Positions 6,724 through 13,592 of a DNA stretch of 15,422 nt are shown one piece after another. Source of the DNA: Gaiellasilicea sp038324115 (GTDB lineage: Bacteria > Actinomycetota > Thermoleophilia > Gaiellales > Gaiellaceae); NCBI GenBank assembly GCA_038324115.1, contig JBBQHQ010000055.1:1-15422 (forward strand), given 5' to 3'. Made by a program: the position numbers and the translations under genes. Each line of letters opens with the position of its first letter. The first letter of the stretch is position 1. The notes under the pieces are model-generated. The model saw only the letters and a program-made list of their open reading frames with translations. It was not told the origin of the DNA and searched no databases.

Positions 6724-9060
6724 AACGCCCCACTCGACGAGCTGCTCGCCGCCGCCCGGGAGCGCCGCCGCGGCGACGGGCTCGTCACTTACTCGCCCAA
6801 GGTCTTCATCCCGCTGACGACGCTCTGCCGCGACGTCTGCGGCTACTGCACCTTCGCGCGGCCGCCCCGGCGGGACGAGCGCGCCTACCTGACCGAGGAC
6901 GAGGTGCTCGAGATCGCGCGCGCCGGCGCCGCGGCGGGCTGCACCGAGGCGCTCTTCACCCTCGGCGACAAGCCCGAGCTGCGGCACCGGGTCGCCCGCG
7001 AGGAGCTCACGGAGCTCGGCTGCGCGACCACGATCGAGTACCTCGCCCGCGTCGCGAAGCGCGTGCTGGAGGAGACCGGGCTCCTACCGCACCTGAACCC
7101 CGGCGTGATGAGCCGTGAGGAGCTGGAGCTGCTCAGGCCCGTCTCGGCCTCGATGGGGATCATGCTCGAGTCGACCTCGCGCCGGCTGCTCGAGCGGGGC
7201 GAGGCGCACTGGGCCTCGCCCGACAAGGACCCGGACGTCCGGATCCAGACGATGGACTGGGCCGGCGAGCTGCGGATTCCCTTCACGAGCGGGATCCTGA
7301 TCGGGATCGGCGAGACCCGCGAGGAGCGGCTGGACGCGCTCGCCGCGCTCGCCGCCCTGCACGAGCGCCACGGGCACCTCCAGGAGGTGATCGTGCAGAA
7401 CTTCCGCGCCAAGGCGGGGACGCGGATGGCCGGCCACGCGGAGCCGGACCTCGACGACCACCTCTGGACGATCGCGGCGGCCCGGCTGCTGCTCCCGGAA
7501 ACGGTCTCGCTCCAGGCGCCACCGAACCTCTCCTACGACGACTTCCCCCGCCTGCTCGACGCGGGGATCGACGACTGGGGCGGCGTCTCCCCGGTCACGA
7601 TCGACCACGTCAACCCCGAGGCGCCCTGGCCCGCGCGCGACCGGCTGGCCGAGGGGACGCGCTCCCGTGGGCTCGAGCTGGCCCCGCGGCTCCCCGTCTA
7701 CCCGGCCTACCTCTCCGGCGCCTGGCTCGACCCCGCCGTGCTCCCGCAGGCGCTCCGTTCTTCGGACGCACTGGGGCTCGCGCGCGAGGACGCCTGGCAT
7801 CCCGGCGAGCCCGGCGCGATCCCGTTCGCTGTCTCGCGCGACCCGCTCCCGCTGGACGGCCTCAGGCTGACCGGCGACGAGCTGGGGGAGTCCGAGCTCG
7901 TCCGGCTCTTCCGGGCCCGCGGCGAGGAGCGTCAGCGCGTGTTCGCCGCCGCCGACCGGCTCAGGCAGGAGGTCTGCGGCGACGAGGTCAGCTACGTCGT
8001 CACGCGGAACATCCAGTACACCAACGTCTGCTACTTCCGCTGCGGCTTCTGCGCCTTCTCCAAGGGCAAGCTGGCAGCCAACCTGCGCGGCGCCCCCTAC
8101 CTCGTCCCGCACGAGGAGATCGTCCGCCGGGCCGAGGAGGCGTGGGCGCGCGGAGCCACCGAGGTCTGCCTCCAGGGCGGGATCCACCCGGCCTTCACCG
8201 GCGACTACTACGCGAGCGTGGTCGAGGCGATCCGCGACGCCGTCCCCGGCCTGCACATCCACGCGTTCTCGGCGCTCGAGGTCTGGCAGGGGGCGGCCAC
8301 GCTCGAGCAGCCGCTCGAGCCGTATCTCGAACGGCTCCGCGACCTCGGCCTCGGCTCCCTGCCCGGCACCGCCGCCGAGATCCTGGACGACGAGGTGCGG
8401 GCGGTGATCTGTCCCGACAAGGTCACCACCGACCAGTGGCTTGCGGTTCACGAGGCGGCGCACGCAGTCGGCCTCCGCTCGAACGTGACGATGATGCTCG
8501 GGCACGTCGAGGAGCCGAAGCACTGGGCGCGCCACCTGATCAGGGCGCGCGAGCAGCAGGCTCGCTCGGGCGGGTTCACGGAGTTCGTGCCGCTCCCGTT
8601 CGTGCACATGGAGGCGCCGATGTGGCTCAAGGGCCGCGCCCGTTCCGGGCCGACGTTCGGCGAGACGCTGCTGATCCACGCCGTCGCGCGGCTCGCGCTG
8701 CATCCGCGGATCACGAACAATCAGGCCTCCTGGGTCAAGCTCGGCCCCGAGGGTGTCGCGGCAGTGCTGCGCACCGGCGTCAACGACCTCGGCGGCACGC
8801 TGATGAACGAGTCGATCTCGCGAGCGGCGGGCTCGGAGTATGGGCAGGAGATGCCTCCGGAGGCGATGGAGGCGCTGATCCGCGCAAACGGCCGCATCCC
8901 GCGCCAGCGAACGACCCTCTACGGCGACGCGCCGGCCGAGCAGGTGGCTCGGTCGTTCGGCGCTGCCCCGCTCGCCGAGCCGCTGAACCCGTCGATCCGG
9001 GACTCCGGCCTGAAGGCCCCCCGCAGGCTCGTCCGGCCCGGTCTCGTCAGGGCGCGCTGA
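6703..9060 (+). CDS. fbiC: FO synthase, fused CofG-CofH radical SAM enzyme (FbiC)
   Basis: A 785-residue two-domain radical SAM enzyme that makes 7,8-didemethyl-8-hydroxy-5-deazariboflavin (FO), the deazaflavin core of coenzyme F420, from tyrosine and 5-amino-6-ribitylaminouracil. The N-terminal CofG-like half (about residues 1-370) carries the 4Fe-4S motif C42-RDV-C46-GY-C49. The C-terminal CofH-like half (about 410-785) carries C443-YFR-C447-GF-C450. Other family stretches are VIVQNFRAKAGTRM, NLSYDDFPRLLDAGIDDWGGVSPVT, and, in CofH, WVKLGPEGVAAVLRTGVNDLGGTLMNESISRAAG. The fused form is typical of actinobacteria; archaea and cyanobacteria have separate proteins. A TAA at 6691 in the same frame limits the start to GTG 6703. 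It follows livK by 22 bases, but no functional link to the importer is evident. It implies that F420 is used by this organism. Confidence 0.96.
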   Translation: MDASTLLNAPLDELLAAARERRRGDGLVTYSPKVFIPLTTLCRDVCGYCTFARPPRRDERAYLTEDEVLEIARAGAAAGCTEALFTLGDKPELRHRVAREELTELGCATTIEYLARVAKRVLEETGLLPHLNPGVMSREELELLRPVSASMGIMLESTSRRLLERGEAHWASPDKDPDVRIQTMDWAGELRIPFTSGILIGIGETREERLDALAALAALHERHGHLQEVIVQNFRAKAGTRMAGHAEPDLDDHLWTIAAARLLLPETVSLQAPPNLSYDDFPRLLDAGIDDWGGVSPVTIDHVNPEAPWPARDRLAEGTRSRGLELAPRLPVYPAYLSGAWLDPAVLPQALRSSDALGLAREDAWHPGEPGAIPFAVSRDPLPLDGLRLTGDELGESELVRLFRARGEERQRVFAAADRLRQEVCGDEVSYVVTRNIQYTNVCYFRCGFCAFSKGKLAANLRGAPYLVPHEEIVRRAEEAWARGATEVCLQGGIHPAFTGDYYASVVEAIRDAVPGLHIHAFSALEVWQGAATLEQPLEPYLERLRDLGLGSLPGTAAEILDDEVRAVICPDKVTTDQWLAVHEAAHAVGLRSNVTMMLGHVEEPKHWARHLIRAREQQARSGGFTEFVPLPFVHMEAPMWLKGRARSGPTFGETLLIHAVARLALHPRITNNQASWVKLGPEGVAAVLRTGVNDLGGTLMNESISRAAGSEYGQEMPPEAMEALIRANGRIPRQRTTLYGDAPAEQVARSFGAAPLAEPLNPSIRDSGLKAPRRLVRPGLVRAR

Positions 9061-9066
9061 CCCCGC

Positions 9067-9105
9067 TAGGGTCCGCCGTCCACCCCGTTCCCCGGACGGG
9101 GGTGG
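9067..9105 (+). promoter_or_regulatory. Possible -10 element and ribosome-site hairpin before the secreted protein
   Basis: TAGGGT (9067-9072) has the TAnnnT form of a -10 element, with a weak TCGTCA 17 bases upstream. Downstream, CCACCCC (9080-9086) pairs with GGGGTGG (9099-9105), and GT/AC pairs inside extend it past one bulged G. The G-rich 3' arm is also the only ribosome-binding-like sequence, 5 bases before the ATG at 9111. The hairpin may therefore mask translation, or mark the end of fbiC transcripts (no T-tract). Confidence 0.3.
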
Positions 9106-9110
9106 CGAAT

Positions 9111-11633
9111 ATGACTTTCAACGGCTACAACGTAGGAATGTTCTCGAATTGGTCCCCCCGTGCCCTCGCGCTGACGATCGCGGCCGTCGCCCTCTTCGCG
9201 CTGCCCGGCTCGGCTGCGTGGGCGACCTTCCAGGGCACGAACGGGCTGATCGCCTTCGAGCGGAGCAACGACATCTACACGGTCACGACCGACAGCTCGC
9301 ACACGGTCGCGCTGCTCGTCTCCGGCGCGATCGACCCGGCCTGGTCGGCCGACGGAAGCAAGCTCGCGGTCAGCCAGGCCGGCTCGATCAGGGTCTATAC
9401 CGTCGCGAGCTCGACGATGGGCGCCGTGCTCGGCTCGGGAACCTCGCCCGCGTTCTCCCCTGACGGGACGATGATCGCGTATGAGAGCGGGACGGAGATC
9501 TTTGTCGTTTCGACCGCAGGCGGGACGCCCCGCAACCTGACGAACAGCGGCTCCGCGACCGACGACGCCCCCTCCTGGTCGCCCAACGGGAACAAGATTG
9601 CCTTTTCCCGGTCGTTCCCCGCAGTGAACGCGGACATCTACGCGATGGATGCGCCGGCCAGCGGGAACACGGGTGGCGGGGGGAACCAGGAGCAGTGGAC
9701 GACGGCGACCTCGAACGAGACGGAGCCTGCGTGGTCTCCTGCCGGGAACCGGATCGTCTACGCGTCCGACCGGAACGGCGCCTCGCAGAGGCAGCTCTAC
9801 TCGATCGGCTCGGCTGGTGGCACCGAGACCAGGGTCACGAACTCGTCCGGCGACGACGTCCAGCCCGTCTACTCGCCCGACCAGACGCTCTTCGCCTTCG
9901 CGCGGACGGGCTCGGGGATCTACACCGTCGGGTCCGGCGAGACCCGGCTGACGACCGGGGCGACCGACCTCAACCCCGACTGGCGGCCGGCGCCGCCGTC
10001 GAACACGACGCTGCCGATCATCTCCGGGAACACGGCCGAGGGCGGGATCCTCTTCGCTTCCACCGGGAACTTCACATCCGCCTCGAGCTACGCCTACCAG
10101 TGGCTCCGCTGCGACACGGACGGGAACAACTGCGTCGACATCTCGGGCGCGACGGGCTCCTCGTACACGCTCGCGAGCAGCGAGGCCGGCAAGCGGGTGC
10201 GGGTACGAGTGACGGGGTCGGGCTCGAGCGGCTCGGCCTCCGCGACCTCCGACGCGACCGCGGTCATCCAGGGCCCGGAGCCGAAGAACTCGGTGCCGCC
10301 TCGCGTGATCGTGCTCGGGACGACGGGGGTTCCCTCGGTCGGCGTCGTCCTCTCCTCCTCCGTAGGCACGTGGACCGGCTCGGGATTCCTCACCTACACC
10401 TACCAGTGGAAGAAGTGCCAGCCCAAGGACGGCCCCTGCTACCAGATCCCGCTGGCGACGAACGCGACCTTCGTCCCGACCATCGACCTGATCGGCTGGT
10501 CCCTCCGCGTCGAGGTGACCGCGAAGAACGTCTCCGCGTCGACCACAGCCCAGTCTGAGTCGACTCCCCTCGTCACTGCGGCCCCGCCGGTGAACGTCTT
10601 CCGGCCGCAGGTCTCGATCGCACGGACCGCGCCGACCGTCGGCCAGATCGTCACCGTCGACTCGGGTACCTGGACGGGGCTGACGCCGCTCGTCTTCTCG
10701 ATCCAGTGGAAGCGCTGCGACGCGCAGGGCACGCTCCCGAGCTGCGTGGCGATTCCCGGCGCCGTCTCCTCCGGCTACACATTCGTCGCCGCCGACCTGG
10801 GCGTGACCGTTCGCGCCTACATCACCGCCAGGAACGCCGCGGGGGCGAGCGAGGCCTTCTCGGACCACACGTTCCCGGCGATCCCGGCGCCGCGCCTCGC
10901 TCCGAGCGCCAGCGCCGCGCCCACCGTGACCGGCGAGGCCAAGCTCGGCGAGAGCCTCGTCGCCAACCGGGGCACCTGGTCCGGCTTCGCGCCGATCCGC
11001 TACACAACGCTCTGGCAGCGCTGCGACGCCACCCTCCGGGTCTGCCGCACGGCCAGGAACGCCAAGGGGCTCAACTACTTGATCACGAGCGCCGACCTCG
11101 GCTTCCGGCTCCGCTATGTCGTCGTCGCCCGGAACGAGCTCGGCACCGTTCGCGCCAACTCGGAGGCGACGGAGCCGATCGTGCTCGGCCCGCCGAAGCC
11201 CAAGGGGCGTCGGCTCGTCGGCAACGCGAAGCCCAACTATCTCCCGGGTGGCGGCGGCGACGATGTCCTGCTCGGCCTGGGCGGCCCGGACACGCTGATG
11301 GGCGGCGCCGGGGACGACCGGCTCGACGGCGGCGCGGGCAACGACTACCTTGACGGCGGCAAGGGCCGCGACCGGCTTGCCGGAGGCGGCGGCAGCGACA
11401 CGATCATCGCCGCGGACGGTGAGATCGACCAGGTCAGTTGCGGGCCCGGCAACGACCGCGTGCTCGCGGACGCGAACGACGTGATCTCGCCCGACTGCGA
11501 GTCCGTCTCCTTCCCGGCCACGCCGGCTCCGGGTGGCCCAGGGACGACGACGGGGACGACCACGGGCACGACGACCGGCACGACGACGGGCACGACCACC
11601 GGCGGCCCGACGACGACGCTCGTCAAGGATTAG
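9111..11633 (+). CDS. Secreted multidomain protein: beta-propeller (PD40/TolB-like), four Ig-like repeats, RTX calcium-binding repeats
   Basis: An 840-residue exported protein of unknown function. An N-terminal signal sequence (SPRALALTIAAVALFALPG, cleavage likely near residues 35-43) is followed by a WD40-like propeller at about 45-295. The propeller repeats have the forms PAWSADGSKLAVS, PAFSPDGTMIAYES and PSWSPNGNKIAFSR. Four Ig-like repeats of about 90-100 residues follow (about 297-694). Each has a Y/W-Q-W-x-R/K-C core, a second cysteine 7-10 residues later and an R-V-x-V-T-A-x-N-type strand. Residues about 711-770 carry glycine-aspartate nonapeptides (GGAGDDRLD, GGAGNDYLD) that fold as calcium-binding parallel beta rolls. 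The tail has five TTTG units. There is no C-terminal membrane helix or LPxTG. A second ATG at 9138 is possible, but 9111 has the better-placed G-rich site. It overlaps the convergent gene by 11 bases. Likely a cell-surface or matrix protein. Confidence 0.85.
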   Translation: MTFNGYNVGMFSNWSPRALALTIAAVALFALPGSAAWATFQGTNGLIAFERSNDIYTVTTDSSHTVALLVSGAIDPAWSADGSKLAVSQAGSIRVYTVASSTMGAVLGSGTSPAFSPDGTMIAYESGTEIFVVSTAGGTPRNLTNSGSATDDAPSWSPNGNKIAFSRSFPAVNADIYAMDAPASGNTGGGGNQEQWTTATSNETEPAWSPAGNRIVYASDRNGASQRQLYSIGSAGGTETRVTNSSGDDVQPVYSPDQTLFAFARTGSGIYTVGSGETRLTTGATDLNPDWRPAPPSNTTLPIISGNTAEGGILFASTGNFTSASSYAYQWLRCDTDGNNCVDISGATGSSYTLASSEAGKRVRVRVTGSGSSGSASATSDATAVIQGPEPKNSVPPRVIVLGTTGVPSVGVVLSSSVGTWTGSGFLTYTYQWKKCQPKDGPCYQIPLATNATFVPTIDLIGWSLRVEVTAKNVSASTTAQSESTPLVTAAPPVNVFRPQVSIARTAPTVGQIVTVDSGTWTGLTPLVFSIQWKRCDAQGTLPSCVAIPGAVSSGYTFVAADLGVTVRAYITARNAAGASEAFSDHTFPAIPAPRLAPSASAAPTVTGEAKLGESLVANRGTWSGFAPIRYTTLWQRCDATLRVCRTARNAKGLNYLITSADLGFRLRYVVVARNELGTVRANSEATEPIVLGPPKPKGRRLVGNAKPNYLPGGGGDDVLLGLGGPDTLMGGAGDDRLDGGAGNDYLDGGKGRDRLAGGGGSDTIIAADGEIDQVSCGPGNDRVLADANDVISPDCESVSFPATPAPGGPGTTTGTTTGTTTGTTTGTTTGGPTTTLVKD
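11541..11603 (+). repeat. 12-base tandem repeat encoding (TTTG)5
   Basis: Five imperfect copies of a 12-base ACG-ACG-ACG-GGC-like unit encode Gly-(Thr-Thr-Thr-Gly)5 near the C-terminus of the secreted protein. Codons vary between ACG and ACC and between GGG and GGC, so the amino acid pattern is better kept than the DNA. A flexible, possibly O-glycosylated tail is likely, and the tract may vary in copy number between strains. Confidence 0.85.
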
Positions 11634-12237
11634 CCACTCGCTCCGAGTCGCGGAGCGCCCGCCGGAGCCCGACCAGCCAGCGGGGAATCCTGCGCCGCGC
11701 TCTGGCGAGGGCCTCATCGACGGCCTCGGCGGTGCCCGGGCCATGCAGGCCCGCGCCGTGACCGACGAGCACGTGCTCGGCTCCGAGCCCGCGCAGGGCC
11801 TTCGGCGGGAAGGGGCGCAGGAGCGGGTGGGGGCCGATCGGCTCGGCGCCTGCGCGGAAGTACGGGATCGTTCCGAGCGCGTCGGCGCAGACGAGCAGCT
11901 TCCGCTCGGGCCACCAGATCGCGACCTCCTGCCAGAAGCGGTTCCGGAGGACGGGGAGGAAACTGAAAGGCGTGTCGGGGACCTCCCGCGGGACCTCGAA
12001 GAGCGGTACGCCGAGCCTGGCGGCCAGCTCCGACGAGTCCCGGCCATGGCGGTCGAGGAGCTGGAAGACGCCTGCCGGCTCGCCCAGCGCGCGGACGCGC
12101 TCCTCGACGCCCGGCCCGTCGACCGGGTCGATCAGCCAGACTCGTCCGTCCACGGCGAGCGCGTGCGAGGTCCGCTGCATCCGCTCGTCCTCGATCCAGC
12201 CGACGACGCCGTCGAGCTCGTCGACGAGGCGGCTCAT
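11623..12237 (-). CDS. Metallo-beta-lactamase-fold-like protein with degenerate metal motif
   Basis: A 204-residue protein that I recognise only by fold-like pattern. RVWLIDPVDGPGVEERVRALGEPAGVFQLLDRHGRDSSELAARLGVPLFEVP (read in parts, residues 32-83) matches the early strands and metal-loop region of MBL-fold hydrolases. LLVCADALG (about 114-122) matches the strand with the bridging aspartate, and HVLVGHG (about 155-161) the late histidine. The canonical H-x-H-x-D-H is replaced by D62-x-H64-x-x-D67, so classical two-zinc hydrolysis is doubtful. The remaining D119 and H160 could still bind one metal. The ATG overlaps the stop of the FrnE-like gene as ATGA, making it the last gene of the hisA unit. 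It may be a divergent hydrolase, a binding-only MBL fold, or a family with altered metal ligands. Function unknown. Confidence 0.65.
   Translation of the reverse strand: MSRLVDELDGVVGWIEDERMQRTSHALAVDGRVWLIDPVDGPGVEERVRALGEPAGVFQLLDRHGRDSSELAARLGVPLFEVPREVPDTPFSFLPVLRNRFWQEVAIWWPERKLLVCADALGTIPYFRAGAEPIGPHPLLRPFPPKALRGLGAEHVLVGHGAGLHGPGTAEAVDEALARARRRIPRWLVGLRRALRDSERVANP
11639..11657 (+). terminator. Hairpin just after the secreted-protein stop
   Basis: CGCTCCG (11639-11645) and CGGAGCG (11651-11657) form a 7-bp GC-rich stem around a 5-base loop, 6 bases past the TAG of the secreted protein. No T-tract follows, and the sequence is also coding for the convergent gene, so a terminator role is tentative. 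Confidence 0.28.
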
Positions 12238-12851
12238 GCGGCGTCGAGCTGGGCGAAGGCCTGCTCGAACACCTCGTTCGGCTGCGCACCGAGGACGAGC
12301 AGCCGTCGGTCGAGCAGGAAGGCGGGGACGGCGTTGGCGCCGATCGAGACGGCCTGGCGCGTCGAGCTCTCCACCTGGTCGTGGTAGCGGTCGCCCGCCA
12401 GCACGTCGGCGACCTCCGGCTCCGGCAGGCCGACCTCTACGGCGAGCTCGCTGAGCACGTCGTGGTCGGACAGGTTGCGCGCCTCCGCCCAGTACGCCTC
12501 CATCAGCCGCGCGTGCAGCTCGTCGTGGCGGCCGAGCTCGCGCGCGAGCTCACCGAGGCGAAGGGCGCTCATCGTGTTCGGGACGAGGTCGGGGTGTGGG
12601 TTGTACTCCAGCCCGCGCGCCGCAAACGACGCGCGCATCCGCTCGCTCATGCCCTCGCCGTAGCGCGCGAGCAGTTGGGCGCGGTCGAGCCCGTCGGGCG
12701 GGTACTCGGGATGGAGGTCGAAGGGGAGCCAGACGACGTCGGCGCCGAACCGGCGCCCCAGCCACTCGGCCGTCGGTTCGGCCAGGCGGCAGAAGGGTCA
12801 GATGTAGTCGCTCCAGATCGCGACGGTGATCCGCTTCGGTTCCGCATTCAT
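12234..12851 (-). CDS. FrnE/DsbA-like thiol oxidoreductase, candidate selenoprotein (in-frame TGA read as selenocysteine)
   Basis: The frame runs from ATG 12851, which overlaps the hisA stop as ATGA, to the TGA at 12234. One internal TGA lies at 12800-12798 (codon 18). With that codon read as Sec the product has 205 residues. The N-terminus reads ITVAIWSDYI-U-PFC-RLAEPTAEWL, where FrnE proteins have a WSD-x-x-C-P-W/F-C thioredoxin-fold active site. The TGA therefore stands for the first, attacking cysteine. Downstream are the FrnE markers PFDLHPEYPPDG, a helical insert, and GANAVPAF with the cis-proline at about P176, then LGAQPNEVFEQA. Both sides of the TGA are needed for a whole fold, and a start at 12650 would lose the active site. 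No signal peptide is seen, so it is probably cytoplasmic. Known DsbA/FrnE-like selenoproteins use U-x-x-C. Alternatives are a sequencing error or a recent nonsense mutation (TGC to TGA is one base). Confidence 0.82.
12756..12800 (-). promoter_or_regulatory. Candidate bacterial SECIS hairpin directly after the in-frame TGA
   Basis: On the mRNA the 18 nt after UGA (12797-12780) pair with 12771-12756 around an 8-nt loop, GAACCGAC (12779-12772). The upper stem is GGCC/GGCC plus a U-G pair. After one C-A mismatch come five pairs, a U-U mismatch and four more pairs. The loop begins with G. The 18-nt spacing from UGA to loop and the G at the loop start fit the general description of bacterial SECIS elements. 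GC-rich DNA forms hairpins easily, so this supports the TGA reading but does not prove it. Confidence 0.6.
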
Positions 12852-13570
12852 CTCTGGAGTGTGACCGCCTCGGCCAGAGTGAAACGGCCGCGCCAGATCG
12901 CGCTCCCGGCGATCGCGCCCTCGCAGCCCAGGTCGCGGACCGCGCGGACGTCGTCCAGAGAGGCGATCCCGCCCGCGGCGAGCACGGGCAGGCCGGACGA
13001 GTCGCGCACCTCCCGCAGCAGCTCCAGGTCGGGGCCTGCGAGCGAGCCGTCGCGTGCAGTGCTCGTGACGAGGAGCCGCCCGACGCCCGCGTCGCGGCAG
13101 CGCCGTGCGAGCCCGGCAGCAGTCTGGTCGGAGAGCTCCGTCCAGCCCTCGGCGGCGACCTTGCCGTCGCGAACGTCGATCGCGACTACGAGCCCTTCGC
13201 CGAACCGGGCGGCGGCGGGCTCGAGGAAGCCGGGGGAGAGGGCTGCGGTGCCGGCCATCACCCGCGCCGCGCCCGCCGCGAGGGCCTCGGCGATCGCGTC
13301 CTCGCTCCGGTAGCCGCCGCCGACCTGGAGCGGCACGTCGGTCGCCGCCGCCACCCGCTCGACGAGCCCCGGGGTGGGGGAGCCAGAGAAGGCGCCGTCG
13401 AGGTCGACGAGGTGCAGCCATCGGGCGCCCTCGGCGGCGAACCGGCGGGCCGCCTCGACCGGGTCTCCGCCCTCGACCGTGACGTCGGAGCGGACGCCGC
13501 GGTGGAGGCGGACGACCCGCCCCTCGAGGACGTCGATCGCGGGATAGACATCGAATTGACGTGTTAGCAC
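12848..13570 (-). CDS. hisA: HisA, phosphoribosylformimino-AICAR-phosphate isomerase
   Basis: A 240-residue (beta/alpha)8 barrel catalysing the fourth step of histidine synthesis, the Amadori rearrangement of ProFAR to PRFAR. The catalytic aspartate is in PAIDVLEGRVVRL (D13), the first phosphate loop is VGGGYRSEDAI, and the second catalytic aspartate is in TSTARDGSLAGPD (about D174). The second phosphate-binding region is VLAAGGIASLDDV, with GAIAGSAIW near the end. VGGG favours plain HisA over the actinobacterial HisA/TrpF enzyme PriA, which often has LSGG here, but dual activity cannot be excluded. The start is GTG at 13570; no other start lies upstream before the divergent gene, and the codon lies next to an inverted repeat. 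Its stop overlaps the FrnE-like gene start as ATGA. Confidence 0.94.
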   Translation of the reverse strand: MLTRQFDVYPAIDVLEGRVVRLHRGVRSDVTVEGGDPVEAARRFAAEGARWLHLVDLDGAFSGSPTPGLVERVAAATDVPLQVGGGYRSEDAIAEALAAGAARVMAGTAALSPGFLEPAAARFGEGLVVAIDVRDGKVAAEGWTELSDQTAAGLARRCRDAGVGRLLVTSTARDGSLAGPDLELLREVRDSSGLPVLAAGGIASLDDVRAVRDLGCEGAIAGSAIWRGRFTLAEAVTLQR

Positions 13571-13585
13571 GTTATCATGCTAACA
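13562..13585. promoter_or_regulatory. Perfect inverted repeat in the hisA/yerC divergent region, candidate operator
   Basis: TGTTAGCA (13562-13569) and TGCTAACA (13578-13585) are perfect 8-base inverted repeats around an 8-base centre. They lie in an unusually AT-rich patch between the divergent hisA (GTG at 13570) and yerC (ATG at 13593) starts. A TrpR-type regulator is encoded immediately beside it, so it is a good candidate binding site controlling both directions. TAACAT (13581-13586) on plus and TAGCAT (13582-13577) on minus each lie exactly 6 bases before a start codon, and could be -10 elements for leaderless transcripts. TTGAC (13556-13560) is a possible plus-strand -35. Confidence 0.6.
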
Positions 13586-13592
13586 TGCGGAC

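Noticed and set aside
4154..6788. Long minus-strand open frames opposite livM, livK and the fbiC start
   Set aside because: Arg/Pro/Glu-rich shadows with no recognisable motif, opposite well-supported genes.
11541..11603. Short tandem repeats that might be taken for a CRISPR array
   Set aside because: Units are 12 bases with no spacers and encode a Thr-Gly tail in frame with the secreted protein.
9066..12047. A 993-codon open frame on the minus strand opposite the secreted protein
   Set aside because: It is low-complexity Arg/Gly/Ala/Val text without domain patterns, opposite a gene with clear domains. Long antisense frames are common at this GC content.
12234..12650. A short 138-residue FrnE-like protein starting at the ATG at 12650
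   Set aside because: It would lack the first beta strand and the redox-active motif. The upstream 67 codons show clear family sequence and an operon-type start, so the longer Sec-containing form is preferred.
12798..12800. TGA read as tryptophan or glycine by genome-wide recoding
   Set aside because: TGA is the natural end of livG, livH, fbiC, yerC, hisG, hisA and others in this window.
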